NCBI GenBank assembly: GCA_947500505.1
Contig: CANMSL010000006.1
Location: 62,001-126,000 of the forward strand
Reading direction: 5' to 3'
Length of the DNA stretch: 64,000 nt
Origin: an uncultured Aquimarina sp.
GTDB lineage: Bacteria; Bacteroidota; Bacteroidia; Flavobacteriales; Flavobacteriaceae
The translations under genes were made by a program, and so were the position numbers. Shown in pieces: positions 17,249 to 26,768 of this stretch (position 1 is the first letter of the stretch; every line of letters begins with the position of its first letter). The notes below the pieces were generated by a model. That model was not told the DNA's origin, searched no databases, and saw only the letters and a list, made by a program, of their open reading frames with translations.

Positions 17249-17800
17249 TCTAACAACCTTACCCACTTTCTTTTCTTACAGAGCTTGATTGATACTGTCA
17301 ATAGTCTTTTTACTACTTCTTTCAGCTCAATGTCATCAAACTATCCGGTTCTTGAATAGGGAGCGTGATCCTTTTCTGCGTGAGCCGTGTCTACATAGTT
17401 GGTAATTTCGATCAGTTTCTTTATGATACGATCCATTTTGAAGTTTTTATAAGCTAATATATCGATTTGTATTAGTTTCCATTTTGGTGTAAAGCGCACA
17501 GTTTGTAGTGAAAAACATTAATCCATCTATACTTTATTTTATGAGTTTTGTTTTGACTTCAATATTGATAACCATCCATAAATAAAATTATCCTTAAATT
17601 GGACTAACGAAAATAAAATTGTCCATAATTAAGTAACCATAACTTGGATTTAAAAAAACACTTCTTTCATTAATAAAATTAAATCAATAGATTACCATTT
17701 ACCTTAGAAATAACAAAATTGTAAATATTATTATTTATTACTTTATAATTCATTAAGTAACTTTTGCCCTGTATATTTATTTAAAAAATAAGTAATCCCC
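17249..17800. other. Gene-poor gap with possible decayed coding remnant
   Basis: No intact gene is visible. On the minus strand, 17436-17341 can be read as a 31-residue fragment starting MDRIIKKLIEITNYVDTA, which looks protein-like but has no length or family support and may be the remnant of an older gene. Bases 17580-17625 carry a short direct repeat (AAATAAAATTATCC and AAATAAAATTGTCC). The rest is AT-rich and probably holds the promoter of the regulator at 17801, where TAACTTTTG at about 17757 is close to, but not exactly, the Bacteroidota -7 consensus. Confidence 0.35.
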
Positions 17801-19582
17801 ATGAAATACTTTTTAACTCTATCTATCTGGTTAACCCTATTTACATATTGCTTTGCACAACAAGATCTACAATATCAGAAGTTTGTAACCGATTCCATTT
17901 TATATCAACAATTACTTGATTCTGTAAAATTCTATCGTAACACTAATCAAAATAAAGCAGAAAAATTCTTAGACGATGCTGAACAAATAAATGAAGTGTA
18001 TAATAATGAACGGTGGAAGGCAAATATTTATAAACTAAGAGCTATCGTAACTTATCTAAGAGGAGGACGTGAAAATTTAAAAAAGGCTATTTCCTTACAG
18101 AAATCTGAACTAGGGATTTCAGAAAAGTTAAGAGACTCAAACATGATTAGCGGCACTTTAAACAACCTTAGTATTCTATATAGTAAAATGGGAGAGTATC
18201 CGATTGCTGCAGAGTATGCCTTAAAAAACATTGATTTGTACAAAAAAGGATCTCGGTCAATGCGAAATACACCAGAATTCGGTCAGGCTTACGCTAGAAT
18301 TGGAGATATCTATCTCAACCTAAAATTAATTGACTCTTCTTTGATAAATCACCAACGAGCATATGAAATATTCACCAAAATAGAAGTATCCAAATACTAT
18401 GATCTGATTAGTGCATCTTTAGTTAAATTAGGATATATAAACCATTACCATAAAAAGGATTATGAGAAAGCACTTATATACTACAATAAAGCTTTAAAAA
18501 ATTTTGATAAAAACAATATTGTTTCTTTAGTTGAGGTAACCATGCTCATTGGGGAAGTTTATAAAGCCATGAAGCTATATGATAAGGCCTCAATCTATTA
18601 TAATAAAGCTCTTGATTTATACAAAAAAGATGAAAGAGACATTTCTACAAAAATAAGTTCATTATCGTCCGTTTATATACAGATTGGTGAAAATTATCTT
18701 TTTACTTCGCAACCCGATAGCACTATCGTTTATGTTGACAAAGTATTAGAAGCAACTAACACTGGTTTACTTCAAAATATAGAATTAGAAATGCTCGCTA
18801 ATGACATTAAATCTAAAGCATTAGAGAAAAAAGGAGATTCTCTTTTATCACTTAGGTATTTTAAGAAATCTCAACTATTGAAGGATAGTTTAGAGCAATC
18901 CAAAAACATCCCTAAGACTACGGAAGTTTTATTGGCTAGTGAGAAGAATAAATTAATTGAAAAAGAAAAAAACTTTTTGGATGAACTAGATAAGAGAAAT
19001 CTGTTCATTTTAGGTTCTGTAATTCTTGTGATTATTATTTTAATGATTTCCTTCATAATTTATTTCAAAAAGAAAAAGAAAATTATGAAACTGCATGAAA
19101 AAGAAAATATACTCGTCAGTGATCTTAATGATGCAGAAGAGCAACGAGATTACCTAAACAGACAAATCACTACATCATCTGCTCAGTTGGCTATCAAAAA
19201 TGATTTATTATATAAAATTGATGAATTATTAGAGCGACTAGCAGAAAAAAATGTTTCTGAAGGAGATAAAAATACGATCAGAAACACACAACATCACATC
19301 AACGATAATTTGGAACTGGATAAAATGTGGGATACATTTTTTAAGCATTTCGAAAAGGTTCATCCTCATTATATAGAAGGTCTTAAAGATAATTATAATC
19401 TTTCCATGAACGAACTACGCCTCTGTGCTTTTCTAAGAATGAACCTATCTTATAAAGAAATCGGACAACTAATAAATATTACCCAAAGCAGTCTTCATGT
19501 AACTGTTCATAGATTAAAAAAGAAGTTTGACCTGCCAAAAGAACAAAGTGTGTTCGACTTTTTGCATTCCTTTTCAGTCTAA
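17801..19582 (+). CDS. Membrane-anchored TPR regulator with C-terminal HTH
   Basis: The 593-residue protein has a signal peptide (to CFAQQ), about six tetratricopeptide repeats between residues 60 and 380 (such as YEKALIYYNKALKNF and YDKASIYYNKALDLY), one membrane helix at about 400-422 followed by KKKKK, a coiled-coil, and a LuxR/GerE-like helix-turn-helix at about 535-580 (LSMNELRLCAFLRMNLSYKE). The TPR part should lie in the periplasm and the HTH in the cytoplasm. This architecture is common in Bacteroidota. It lies 200 bases upstream of the large secreted protein, which it may control. Confidence 0.85.
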   Translation: MKYFLTLSIWLTLFTYCFAQQDLQYQKFVTDSILYQQLLDSVKFYRNTNQNKAEKFLDDAEQINEVYNNERWKANIYKLRAIVTYLRGGRENLKKAISLQKSELGISEKLRDSNMISGTLNNLSILYSKMGEYPIAAEYALKNIDLYKKGSRSMRNTPEFGQAYARIGDIYLNLKLIDSSLINHQRAYEIFTKIEVSKYYDLISASLVKLGYINHYHKKDYEKALIYYNKALKNFDKNNIVSLVEVTMLIGEVYKAMKLYDKASIYYNKALDLYKKDERDISTKISSLSSVYIQIGENYLFTSQPDSTIVYVDKVLEATNTGLLQNIELEMLANDIKSKALEKKGDSLLSLRYFKKSQLLKDSLEQSKNIPKTTEVLLASEKNKLIEKEKNFLDELDKRNLFILGSVILVIIILMISFIIYFKKKKKIMKLHEKENILVSDLNDAEEQRDYLNRQITTSSAQLAIKNDLLYKIDELLERLAEKNVSEGDKNTIRNTQHHINDNLELDKMWDTFFKHFEKVHPHYIEGLKDNYNLSMNELRLCAFLRMNLSYKEIGQLINITQSSLHVTVHRLKKKFDLPKEQSVFDFLHSFSV

Positions 19583-19787
19583 AAATGTGATATATTATAA
19601 GTATTCGTCTACTTTTTATGTATAAATTCAAAAAATATCAACTAAGGAATCCCTTGCTATTCCTGATGTTCGAAAAGATGTAAGCTTTTGTTAAGGTGGT
19701 GTAAGGCTTAGTTAAGTCTGCTAATATATCATAGAAATAGTTTTACCGTTAAGTTTAAAATGTTAAACACCTACTTACCGGAATACT

Positions 19788-22700
19788 ATGAAACGAATAC
19801 TACTCCTGCTTATCTTTTTTATTGGCTATACTCCTTTTTACACTCAAAACTTAGTTCCTAATCCCGGTTTTGAAGAATTTAATGTATGTCCCCCAAATAC
19901 AAGTATTAACACTTGGGGCATACCTAGAATTAAAGACTACATAAAATTTTGGGAAGATAATGATGTGTCGCCCATTGGGTCATCCTCAGATTTTTTTCAT
20001 ACCTGTGCTGATATTTACAATTCTAATATCGGACCGGCTACCGGCAATGGGCATCTTGGAGTATTTACTTATACTAGAAACAGTTATAGAGAATATGTAC
20101 AAGTTCCATTAAAAACAGCTCTATGTAGAGGTAGAACTTATAGAGTAAAATTAAAATTGGCCTCGTCAAGAGGTGCAAGAAGAAATACAGATAGAATTGG
20201 AGTTTACTTTTCGAATGGTAGGTTTACTCCACCCGATGCTGCAGCTGTACCGCTTACTGCACAGGTGGAGACGCCTGCAAGACAATTTATAACAAACGAA
20301 ACCCGGTGGAGGGAGTTTACCATGACCTTTACCAATACCGGAGGTGGTGAAGACCATCTTACGATCGGCAATTTTAGAAACAATGCCAATACTAATTTCG
20401 TAGGCAGTGGGTCTAACGCTTCAAATGCGTATATTTACATAGACGATGTTTCTGTAGAAGACATCACTCCCGATCTTACTGTAGCAGGAGGCACTGTAAA
20501 TAATGCTAATTGTGGAAATACAGACGGTTCAATTACCGGTTTATCTGTTTCGGGTGGATCCGGGAATTATACATATCAATGGACAGACTCTAACGGAGTT
20601 ATCGTTTCAACGGATTTAAATCCCAATGGTTTAACTATTGGTGTTTATGAACTTATTGTAGATGATGGCACCTGTAGTGAACTGGTTGACGACACATTTA
20701 TTATCGAGGACGATTGCCCAGAGCCCTGTCCTAGGACAAATCTCGCTCCAAATCCAGGGTTCGAGGAAATCAAGCGTTGTCCCAACCAACGTTCATTAAA
20801 TCGCAACGATTTAGGTAGGAATGTAAGGGATTGGTATTCCCCAAACGATGGTCTACCAACACTATATAATCAATGCGCTCTTGGCTCAGCTTTTATGAGC
20901 GGAACACCCTCACCTTATCCTGGTCAAGGTTTTGTGGGATTGTATACCTACTACTATGCCGCAGAATATGGAGATGACCGGAAAGAATATGTGCAGGCAC
21001 AGTTGACCTCGCCCCTGGTGGCTGGCGAAAGCTATACAGTTCAGTTCGATGTTCGGTTAAGAGTGGCGAGAAATTATGCCACGGATCAAATGGGCGTTTA
21101 TTTTTCTAACAATGCCGTGACCATCAATGGCTCGGACGGGGAACTCGGGGTAACCCCTTCTCTAAAGACTCCTGCGGGAGCATATTTTACAGATACCAAT
21201 AATTGGCTGACCGTTACCTTTTCGTCACCCTATATAGCTACTGGGGGCGAAGAGTACATTACTATCGGTAAGTTCGAGGACGTGGCAAATACCACCTTTC
21301 TGGATTTAGTTCCCGGGCAAGGAAGTGCAGAAGCTTTTTATTTTATTGATAATATAGTTATAGAACCTGAATCAGGAGCTACCGGTGCGGTAGACGCAGG
21401 ACCAGATCAAACTATCGATTTGGGAGATACAACCTCGTTAAATACTATTGTAAGCAGCGGCACACCAACTTATATCTGGACGGCAAGCCCAGCAGACGCA
21501 TCTCTTTCCGGTCAGGAAAACGACCAAAACCCCAACGTATCGCCAACAGAAACCACGACCTATACCGTTACCGCTGACTTTGGTGGAGGTTGTATAAGTA
21601 CCGATGAAGTTTTAATTACAGTTACAAATCCGCCTTGTACGGCAAGTATTAATGCAGGACCCAATCAAACAATTAATGATACCCAAACTGCACAATTACA
21701 AGCAATGCCTTCGGGTGGAACGCCTATAAATTATACGTGGTCACCTACTACAGGATTAAATGATCCTAATATTTCAAATCCGGTATTTACGCCACCTACT
21801 GGCGCTGGGACTTACACCTTTACCGTGGAAGCAGATTTTGGTAACGGGTGTGTTGATACTGATACTGTGACCATCACAGTAAATGCGTCTTGTACACATA
21901 CGGTCGATGCTGGATCGGACCAGACCATCAACTCAGGAGACACCGCCACTTTAAACACAACTCCCAGTACGGGCACACCAGCTTACACTTGGATAGCCAA
22001 TCCGGCAGATCCATCACTTACAGGACAGGAGAACACACAAAACCCTACGGTATCACCTTTACAAACAACTACCTATACTGTGACAGCCGATTTTGGAATA
22101 GGGTGTATCGATACAGATATGGTGATCATAAACGTGGATGTGCAATCTTGTACAGGTCCTAACTTAGTTGTCAACCATAGTTTTGAAAATTTTTCAGAGT
22201 GCAGGAGTGGTATAAATCTTGGCGGGGAGTGTACATCAAGTCAACCAGATACATTCTGCTTTATGGATGACTGGTCTAATGCCTCACAGGCTACCCCGGA
22301 TTGGTCAAGTACATGTAATGGCACCAACCCACCACTCACGGCAGATTCACAAACAAAATCCCCACAGGATGGCGAAACATTTGTTGGATTTATAAGGCAA
22401 TATACGATAAGCAGTGATTTTCATTATGGTGAATATGTAACATCTCGTTTGGCTTCTCCCTTAGTTGCTGGGCAAGCTTATCAAGTTAGTTTTTACACAA
22501 GTTTAAGCCTAAGTAGACCTTATGCCACATATGTGGGTGCTTATTTTTCGACAAACCCTGTAAGTCAAACAAACAGAAACCCTATTGATGTAGTACCACA
22601 AATAGAATCAAACGAAAGAATTGAACAACGAACGGGATGGGTGTTAGTTAAAGGTACTTTTATTGCTGCTGGTGGTGAAGAGTACATTACTTTAGGAAGT

Positions 22701-24101
22701 TTTGGGCTTGATCGTACAATTCCAGAACCAATAATGAATATTCCAGGTACCCCAGATCAAAAAGGAAGTTATTACTATCTGGACAATATTGAGGTGGTAG
22801 CGCTCAACAGTGGATTTGTTGATGCCGGTCCGGATCAGACGATTAATCTAGGAGAATTTGCGACTATTTTTGCAACTCCGAGTACGGGCACGCCTACTTA
22901 CACTTGGACAGCCAGTCCAGCAGATCCATCGCTTTTAGGACAAGAGAACGTACAAAATCTTACAGTATCACCTTTGCAAACAACTACGTATACCGTGACT
23001 GCTGATTTTGGCGGTGGATGTATCAATACTGATCAAGTAACCGTTTTTGTTAACATTAGTTGTACTATTTTGCTGAACGAGACTAGTATTATAAGTACTA
23101 ACCCAGACTGCGGGCAAACCAATGGAAGTATCACAGGAATAACCGTTACCGGAAACTCTGGTAGTGAAACCTACAGTTGGACGAATGCTTCAGGAACAGA
23201 AGTAGGAACATCGATGGATCTTTCTGCTATCGGGCAAGGTGACTATACTTTGACGGTTACTGATGGTAGCTGTAGTGATATAGCAGGACCATTTACCATT
23301 AATGAAAATGGAGGACCTGTACTCGATGTTTCTAATATCGTGATCAATAATGCAGACTGCGGGCGAACCAATGGTAGTATCACAGGAATAACCGTTACCG
23401 GAAACTCTGGCAATGAAACCTACAGTTGGACGGATACAAACGGAAATCAAATCGCAAACACTATAGATCTTATAGGGGTGGGACCAGAAAATTACCTACT
23501 AACTGTAGCACAAGGGGCTTGTACTACAACTTCTGGTCCTTATACCCTTACTGAAAATAATGCTCCAATATTGGACGATTCTGATATACAAATAAACAAT
23601 GCAGATTGTGATCAAACAAATGGAAGCATTACAGGAATAATCATTACCAATCCTTCTGGTAATGAAACCTACAGCTGGACAGATACCTCAGGAACACAAG
23701 TGGGAACTGATATAAATCTTATTGGAAGAGGACCCGGTAGTTATTCACTAAACTTAGAGGTTGGGGCGTGTGTCGCAACTATCGGTCCTTTTTCTATTAA
23801 CGAGCTCAACGACTGCGAAGACCCTACAACTCCTAACATACGTATTGCTAATGCACTTACTCCTAATGGCGATGGTAGTAATGATATGTTTATGATTCGT
23901 GGATTAGAAAATTACCCTAATAATCGACTCTATATATTCAATCGCTGGGGCAATAAAGTGTATGAAGCTTCTAATTATCAAAATGATTGGTATGGTAACT
24001 ATCAGGGACGGCCTCTGCCGGTAGCAACTTATTATTACATCCTAGAGCTTAATGACTCTAATAGAAAGATATATAAAGGAGCGATTACTATTATCAGATA
24101 A
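19788..24101 (+). CDS. Large secreted repeat protein with T9SS type B sorting domain
   Basis: This 1437-residue protein has a signal peptide (to FYTQ) and three related modules beginning NLVPNPGFEEF, NLAPNPGFEEI and NLVVNHSFENF (near residues 21, 315 and 789), each ending in a 'YIYIDDVSVE'-type strand and so probably jelly-roll binding domains. Between them are Ig/PKD-like repeats starting VDAGPDQTI, and SprB-like repeats with TNGSITGITVTGNSG (about 232 and 1100-1345). The last 85 residues form the type B C-terminal domain (LTPNGDGSNDMF, YIFNRWGNKVYE). It is exported by the type IX system and probably serves adhesion or gliding. The DNA of several repeats is almost identical. Confidence 0.9.
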   Translation: MKRILLLLIFFIGYTPFYTQNLVPNPGFEEFNVCPPNTSINTWGIPRIKDYIKFWEDNDVSPIGSSSDFFHTCADIYNSNIGPATGNGHLGVFTYTRNSYREYVQVPLKTALCRGRTYRVKLKLASSRGARRNTDRIGVYFSNGRFTPPDAAAVPLTAQVETPARQFITNETRWREFTMTFTNTGGGEDHLTIGNFRNNANTNFVGSGSNASNAYIYIDDVSVEDITPDLTVAGGTVNNANCGNTDGSITGLSVSGGSGNYTYQWTDSNGVIVSTDLNPNGLTIGVYELIVDDGTCSELVDDTFIIEDDCPEPCPRTNLAPNPGFEEIKRCPNQRSLNRNDLGRNVRDWYSPNDGLPTLYNQCALGSAFMSGTPSPYPGQGFVGLYTYYYAAEYGDDRKEYVQAQLTSPLVAGESYTVQFDVRLRVARNYATDQMGVYFSNNAVTINGSDGELGVTPSLKTPAGAYFTDTNNWLTVTFSSPYIATGGEEYITIGKFEDVANTTFLDLVPGQGSAEAFYFIDNIVIEPESGATGAVDAGPDQTIDLGDTTSLNTIVSSGTPTYIWTASPADASLSGQENDQNPNVSPTETTTYTVTADFGGGCISTDEVLITVTNPPCTASINAGPNQTINDTQTAQLQAMPSGGTPINYTWSPTTGLNDPNISNPVFTPPTGAGTYTFTVEADFGNGCVDTDTVTITVNASCTHTVDAGSDQTINSGDTATLNTTPSTGTPAYTWIANPADPSLTGQENTQNPTVSPLQTTTYTVTADFGIGCIDTDMVIINVDVQSCTGPNLVVNHSFENFSECRSGINLGGECTSSQPDTFCFMDDWSNASQATPDWSSTCNGTNPPLTADSQTKSPQDGETFVGFIRQYTISSDFHYGEYVTSRLASPLVAGQAYQVSFYTSLSLSRPYATYVGAYFSTNPVSQTNRNPIDVVPQIESNERIEQRTGWVLVKGTFIAAGGEEYITLGSFGLDRTIPEPIMNIPGTPDQKGSYYYLDNIEVVALNSGFVDAGPDQTINLGEFATIFATPSTGTPTYTWTASPADPSLLGQENVQNLTVSPLQTTTYTVTADFGGGCINTDQVTVFVNISCTILLNETSIISTNPDCGQTNGSITGITVTGNSGSETYSWTNASGTEVGTSMDLSAIGQGDYTLTVTDGSCSDIAGPFTINENGGPVLDVSNIVINNADCGRTNGSITGITVTGNSGNETYSWTDTNGNQIANTIDLIGVGPENYLLTVAQGACTTTSGPYTLTENNAPILDDSDIQINNADCDQTNGSITGIIITNPSGNETYSWTDTSGTQVGTDINLIGRGPGSYSLNLEVGACVATIGPFSINELNDCEDPTTPNIRIANALTPNGDGSNDMFMIRGLENYPNNRLYIFNRWGNKVYEASNYQNDWYGNYQGRPLPVATYYYILELNDSNRKIYKGAITIIR
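23100..23430 (+). repeat. Near-identical tandem DNA repeats coding for SprB-like units
   Basis: The stretch from about 23106 to 23185 recurs at about 23355 to 23434 with only a few changes in the first 60-70 bases (both contain AATAACCGTTACCGGAAACT). A third, more diverged copy starts near 23604. Such conservation at DNA level, above protein need, points to recent unit duplication or gene conversion. Confidence 0.75.
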
Positions 24102-24147
24102 ATAATCCTAAGACCTACTCAAACCTATTAAAATAAAGTCCTCAATT

Positions 24148-25140
24148 ATGAACGCATCCTATGTTATGTATCGTATTAATATAAGTAGTAAAACAATCAT
24201 AGTACTATACTTAGTACTTTTGGGTATAACAAGCACTGCACAACAAAACCCACAGTTCTCTCAATACTTACAAAATCCATTGGTATTAAATCCTGCAATA
24301 ACCGGTGCAGAAGATTTTATGGATTTCACCTTAGGGTACCGTAACCAATGGACAGGTTTTCAAGGAGCTCCGAAGACAGGAACACTGAGTTTTCACGCAC
24401 CTACTCGCTTGTTATTTGGAACAAACAGAAGGGCAGCCAGTGAATCTCACTCCGGGATCGGTGCTTTCATGTATGCAGATGAAACCGGACCTATTAAGCA
24501 ATCAGGATATTACCTTAGTTATGCCTATCACTTGCAAGCATCAGAAGAATGGTTTGTGTCATTAGGTACCTTTGTAGGAGGATCTCAATTTAGTTTTAAT
24601 GCAAATGATGTGGAATTGGTTGAAAATCCAAATGATATTCTGGTACAAAACATATCAAATACCAATTTTGATATGAGCTTAGGAATATATATCTACTCTA
24701 AACACTTATTTATGGGGATAGCAGCAAATCAAATCTTTGATCAGGAAATACCTTATGATGTTCAGAATGGTGCGCTGATCTCGGGCAGTTTACCTAGAAA
24801 TTACAATGCACTGTTGGGTAGTCGGATCCAAGCAGATAGAGATTGGACAATTATACCATCCGGAGTCATCAGAACCGTCGAAAATGCTCCCGTACAATGG
24901 GACATCAGCGTCAAAGCTGAATATCAGAATAGACTGTGGGGTGGGATTTCCTACAGAAACGAGGAGTCTGTATATGCACTAGTAGGATTTAGAATATGGA
25001 ATAGCTTTTCTGTAGGGTATTCCTATGATTACCCAATATCCGAGTTTAGCAATAATCAATCGGGATCCCACGAAATTGTATTGAGCTATCGAATATTTGG
25101 CGGAAGCAATAAATGCGGGTGTGCGGTGAATTCTTTGTAA
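24148..25140 (+). CDS. PorP/SprF-family type IX secretion membrane protein
   Basis: The 330-residue protein has a leader ending in STAQQ, then the family hallmark NPQFSQYLQNPLVLNPAITGAE, split here only by a few residues from the GYRNQWTGFQGAPKT block. It ends as a barrel with HEIVLSYRIFGG and a C-terminal CGC. PorP/SprF proteins act with substrates carrying a type B sorting domain, as SprF does for SprB. It lies 46 bases after such a substrate gene, so it is its likely dedicated partner. An inner start at the second Met (residue 7) is possible. Confidence 0.92.
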   Translation: MNASYVMYRINISSKTIIVLYLVLLGITSTAQQNPQFSQYLQNPLVLNPAITGAEDFMDFTLGYRNQWTGFQGAPKTGTLSFHAPTRLLFGTNRRAASESHSGIGAFMYADETGPIKQSGYYLSYAYHLQASEEWFVSLGTFVGGSQFSFNANDVELVENPNDILVQNISNTNFDMSLGIYIYSKHLFMGIAANQIFDQEIPYDVQNGALISGSLPRNYNALLGSRIQADRDWTIIPSGVIRTVENAPVQWDISVKAEYQNRLWGGISYRNEESVYALVGFRIWNSFSVGYSYDYPISEFSNNQSGSHEIVLSYRIFGGSNKCGCAVNSL

Positions 25141-25661
25141 TAAGAATTTAAAAATAAGATCTAAATGATCCTCAGTTACTCCAAAATCAAGAGTATCATG
25201 ATTATCGAAGTAATTACTTTTGAAATGGAAATTAATTCGGAAAATTTTGAAAATGTTTCCAACTCAAAGACTGTAATCCCAATATATTTTGTCATCCGGT
25301 GCAATAAGGGTTATAATAGAAGATTGACTGAAAAGTAGGTCTTCTTACGATAGGTCAGCCCAAACCCCTCGGATACCTAATAATTCTCTTAAATTTAGCT
25401 TTCTAAGAAATGGTTTACAAAATCTAATTATTTAAAAATATAATAAAAAATGAAATTTCACTTTTATCAATTATAACTCGTATCGTTAATGTCGTCGTAA
25501 AGTATTTGCTAAGGCATTGAAAGAAGATTTTCTGGGTTATTTATACCTTTTTTATTTAAAAAACAAAATAGGATTTCTGCCTAATGATAGGGTTTAAATA
25601 ATTTAATCATACTAAATTCACAATCAGATTAGCGGACAAAATGCAGGTCTTTGTCACCACA
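25141..25661. other. 520-base gap between convergent genes
   Basis: The gap is AT-rich. A 46-codon ATG frame at 25198-25338 (starting MIIEVITFEMEIN) exists but has no family, no good translation context and no partner, so I do not call it a gene. I see no clear terminator hairpin, RNA or repeat here. Confidence 0.3.
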
Positions 25662-26744
25662 TCAAAAGTTAATTCCCTTACCTAATTTTTTCAACAATTC
25701 TTTATATATAACGTGTTTTCCGGCTTCCGGGTTTCCATCATCTCCCATTCTTACGATTACCATTCTCCATTCTGGAATAATCAAACATACGTTATGATTA
25801 AATCCACTTGCATAATAAGCATCTACGGGTGCCCCCTGATCCTTTCTCAATATCCACCAATTATAACCATATTTACCACTTCCAATAACATTATTACGAT
25901 CTGTATTTGCGGTAGGCAAACTGTCTGAAACCTGGTTTATAGTCGCTTCTTCAACCCATTTTTCAGAAATTAGCTGCGTACCATTCCAATTTCCTTTATT
26001 CAAAAAAAGATGCCCTACTCTGGCAAAATCTGATGCATTAAGTGCTATCCCTGTACAACCATTACGTAATGGTATCCCTTCATATTCTGACTCATACCAC
26101 CAATCCCAATTGCTGATTCCTATAGGCATCATTACTTTTTCATCGAGGTATGATTTTAGGTCTAAGCCTGTTTTGACTGTTAGCATTTTTCCAAACACCA
26201 TCATCGCCTCGTCCCAGTAGGCATATGCTGTTCCCGGAAGAAATATAGGTTCTGCAGGATCGAAAGGTGTCCAAGACCAATCCTCGCTTACTTCCCCTTC
26301 CCATCTGGTTTGTCCTACTGCATTGTATCCTGAGGTCATAGTCGTCAAATGGCTGAAAGTTACATCTGGATACTGAGATCTGTATACCGTATCTATATTT
26401 GAAATCTTCTCATCTATATCAAGCAGATGTTCTTCCTGCATTAAGCCTAAAATTGTACTGGTAAAAGATTTAGTACATGAATAAATGTTATGTCTGTTAT
26501 GGATACTATCTCCTTTAAAAATCACATATCCGTTTTTAATTATTATAGTTTCCTTAAGACTATCCTTTTTACAATGAGACTTAAGATAGTCCAAGGATTT
26601 ATTAAGAACTTCAGAGTTTACTCCAACTTGTTCCGGAGTTGCTGTTTTCCATTCAGTTTCAGGAAATGTAGGTGGTAGTTTCTTCTTACAAGCAAAAGTC
26701 AGTAAGAGAAGAAAAAAAAGAAAAATCTTTTGATCAGTATTCAT
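25662..26744 (-). CDS. Serine hydrolase, beta-lactamase class C family, lipoprotein
   Basis: A 360-residue protein with a lipobox LTFAC (Cys19), the nucleophile motif SCTK (Ser89, Lys92) within NIYSCTKSF, the 'YAYWDEAM' segment that holds the second catalytic region, and GSGKYGYNWW near the end. Proteins of this fold include esterases, D-amino peptidases and penicillin-binding proteins; no resistance role is implied. It lies 24 bases downstream of the sialate-O-acetylesterase-like gene on the same strand, so both may work on acylated glycans. Confidence 0.85.
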   Translation of the reverse strand: MNTDQKIFLFFLLLLTFACKKKLPPTFPETEWKTATPEQVGVNSEVLNKSLDYLKSHCKKDSLKETIIIKNGYVIFKGDSIHNRHNIYSCTKSFTSTILGLMQEEHLLDIDEKISNIDTVYRSQYPDVTFSHLTTMTSGYNAVGQTRWEGEVSEDWSWTPFDPAEPIFLPGTAYAYWDEAMMVFGKMLTVKTGLDLKSYLDEKVMMPIGISNWDWWYESEYEGIPLRNGCTGIALNASDFARVGHLFLNKGNWNGTQLISEKWVEEATINQVSDSLPTANTDRNNVIGSGKYGYNWWILRKDQGAPVDAYYASGFNHNVCLIIPEWRMVIVRMGDDGNPEAGKHVIYKELLKKLGKGINF

Positions 26745-26768
26745 TTCTTTATTTAAAAATGTAACATA

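Noticed and set aside
17341..17436. 31-residue minus-strand frame after the RND terminator
   Set aside because: It looks protein-like but is too short and has no recognisable family; kept only as a possible remnant in the gap description.
25198..25338. 46-residue ATG frame in the gap after the PorP/SprF gene
   Set aside because: No family, no partner, poor translation context; AT-rich chance frame is more likely.
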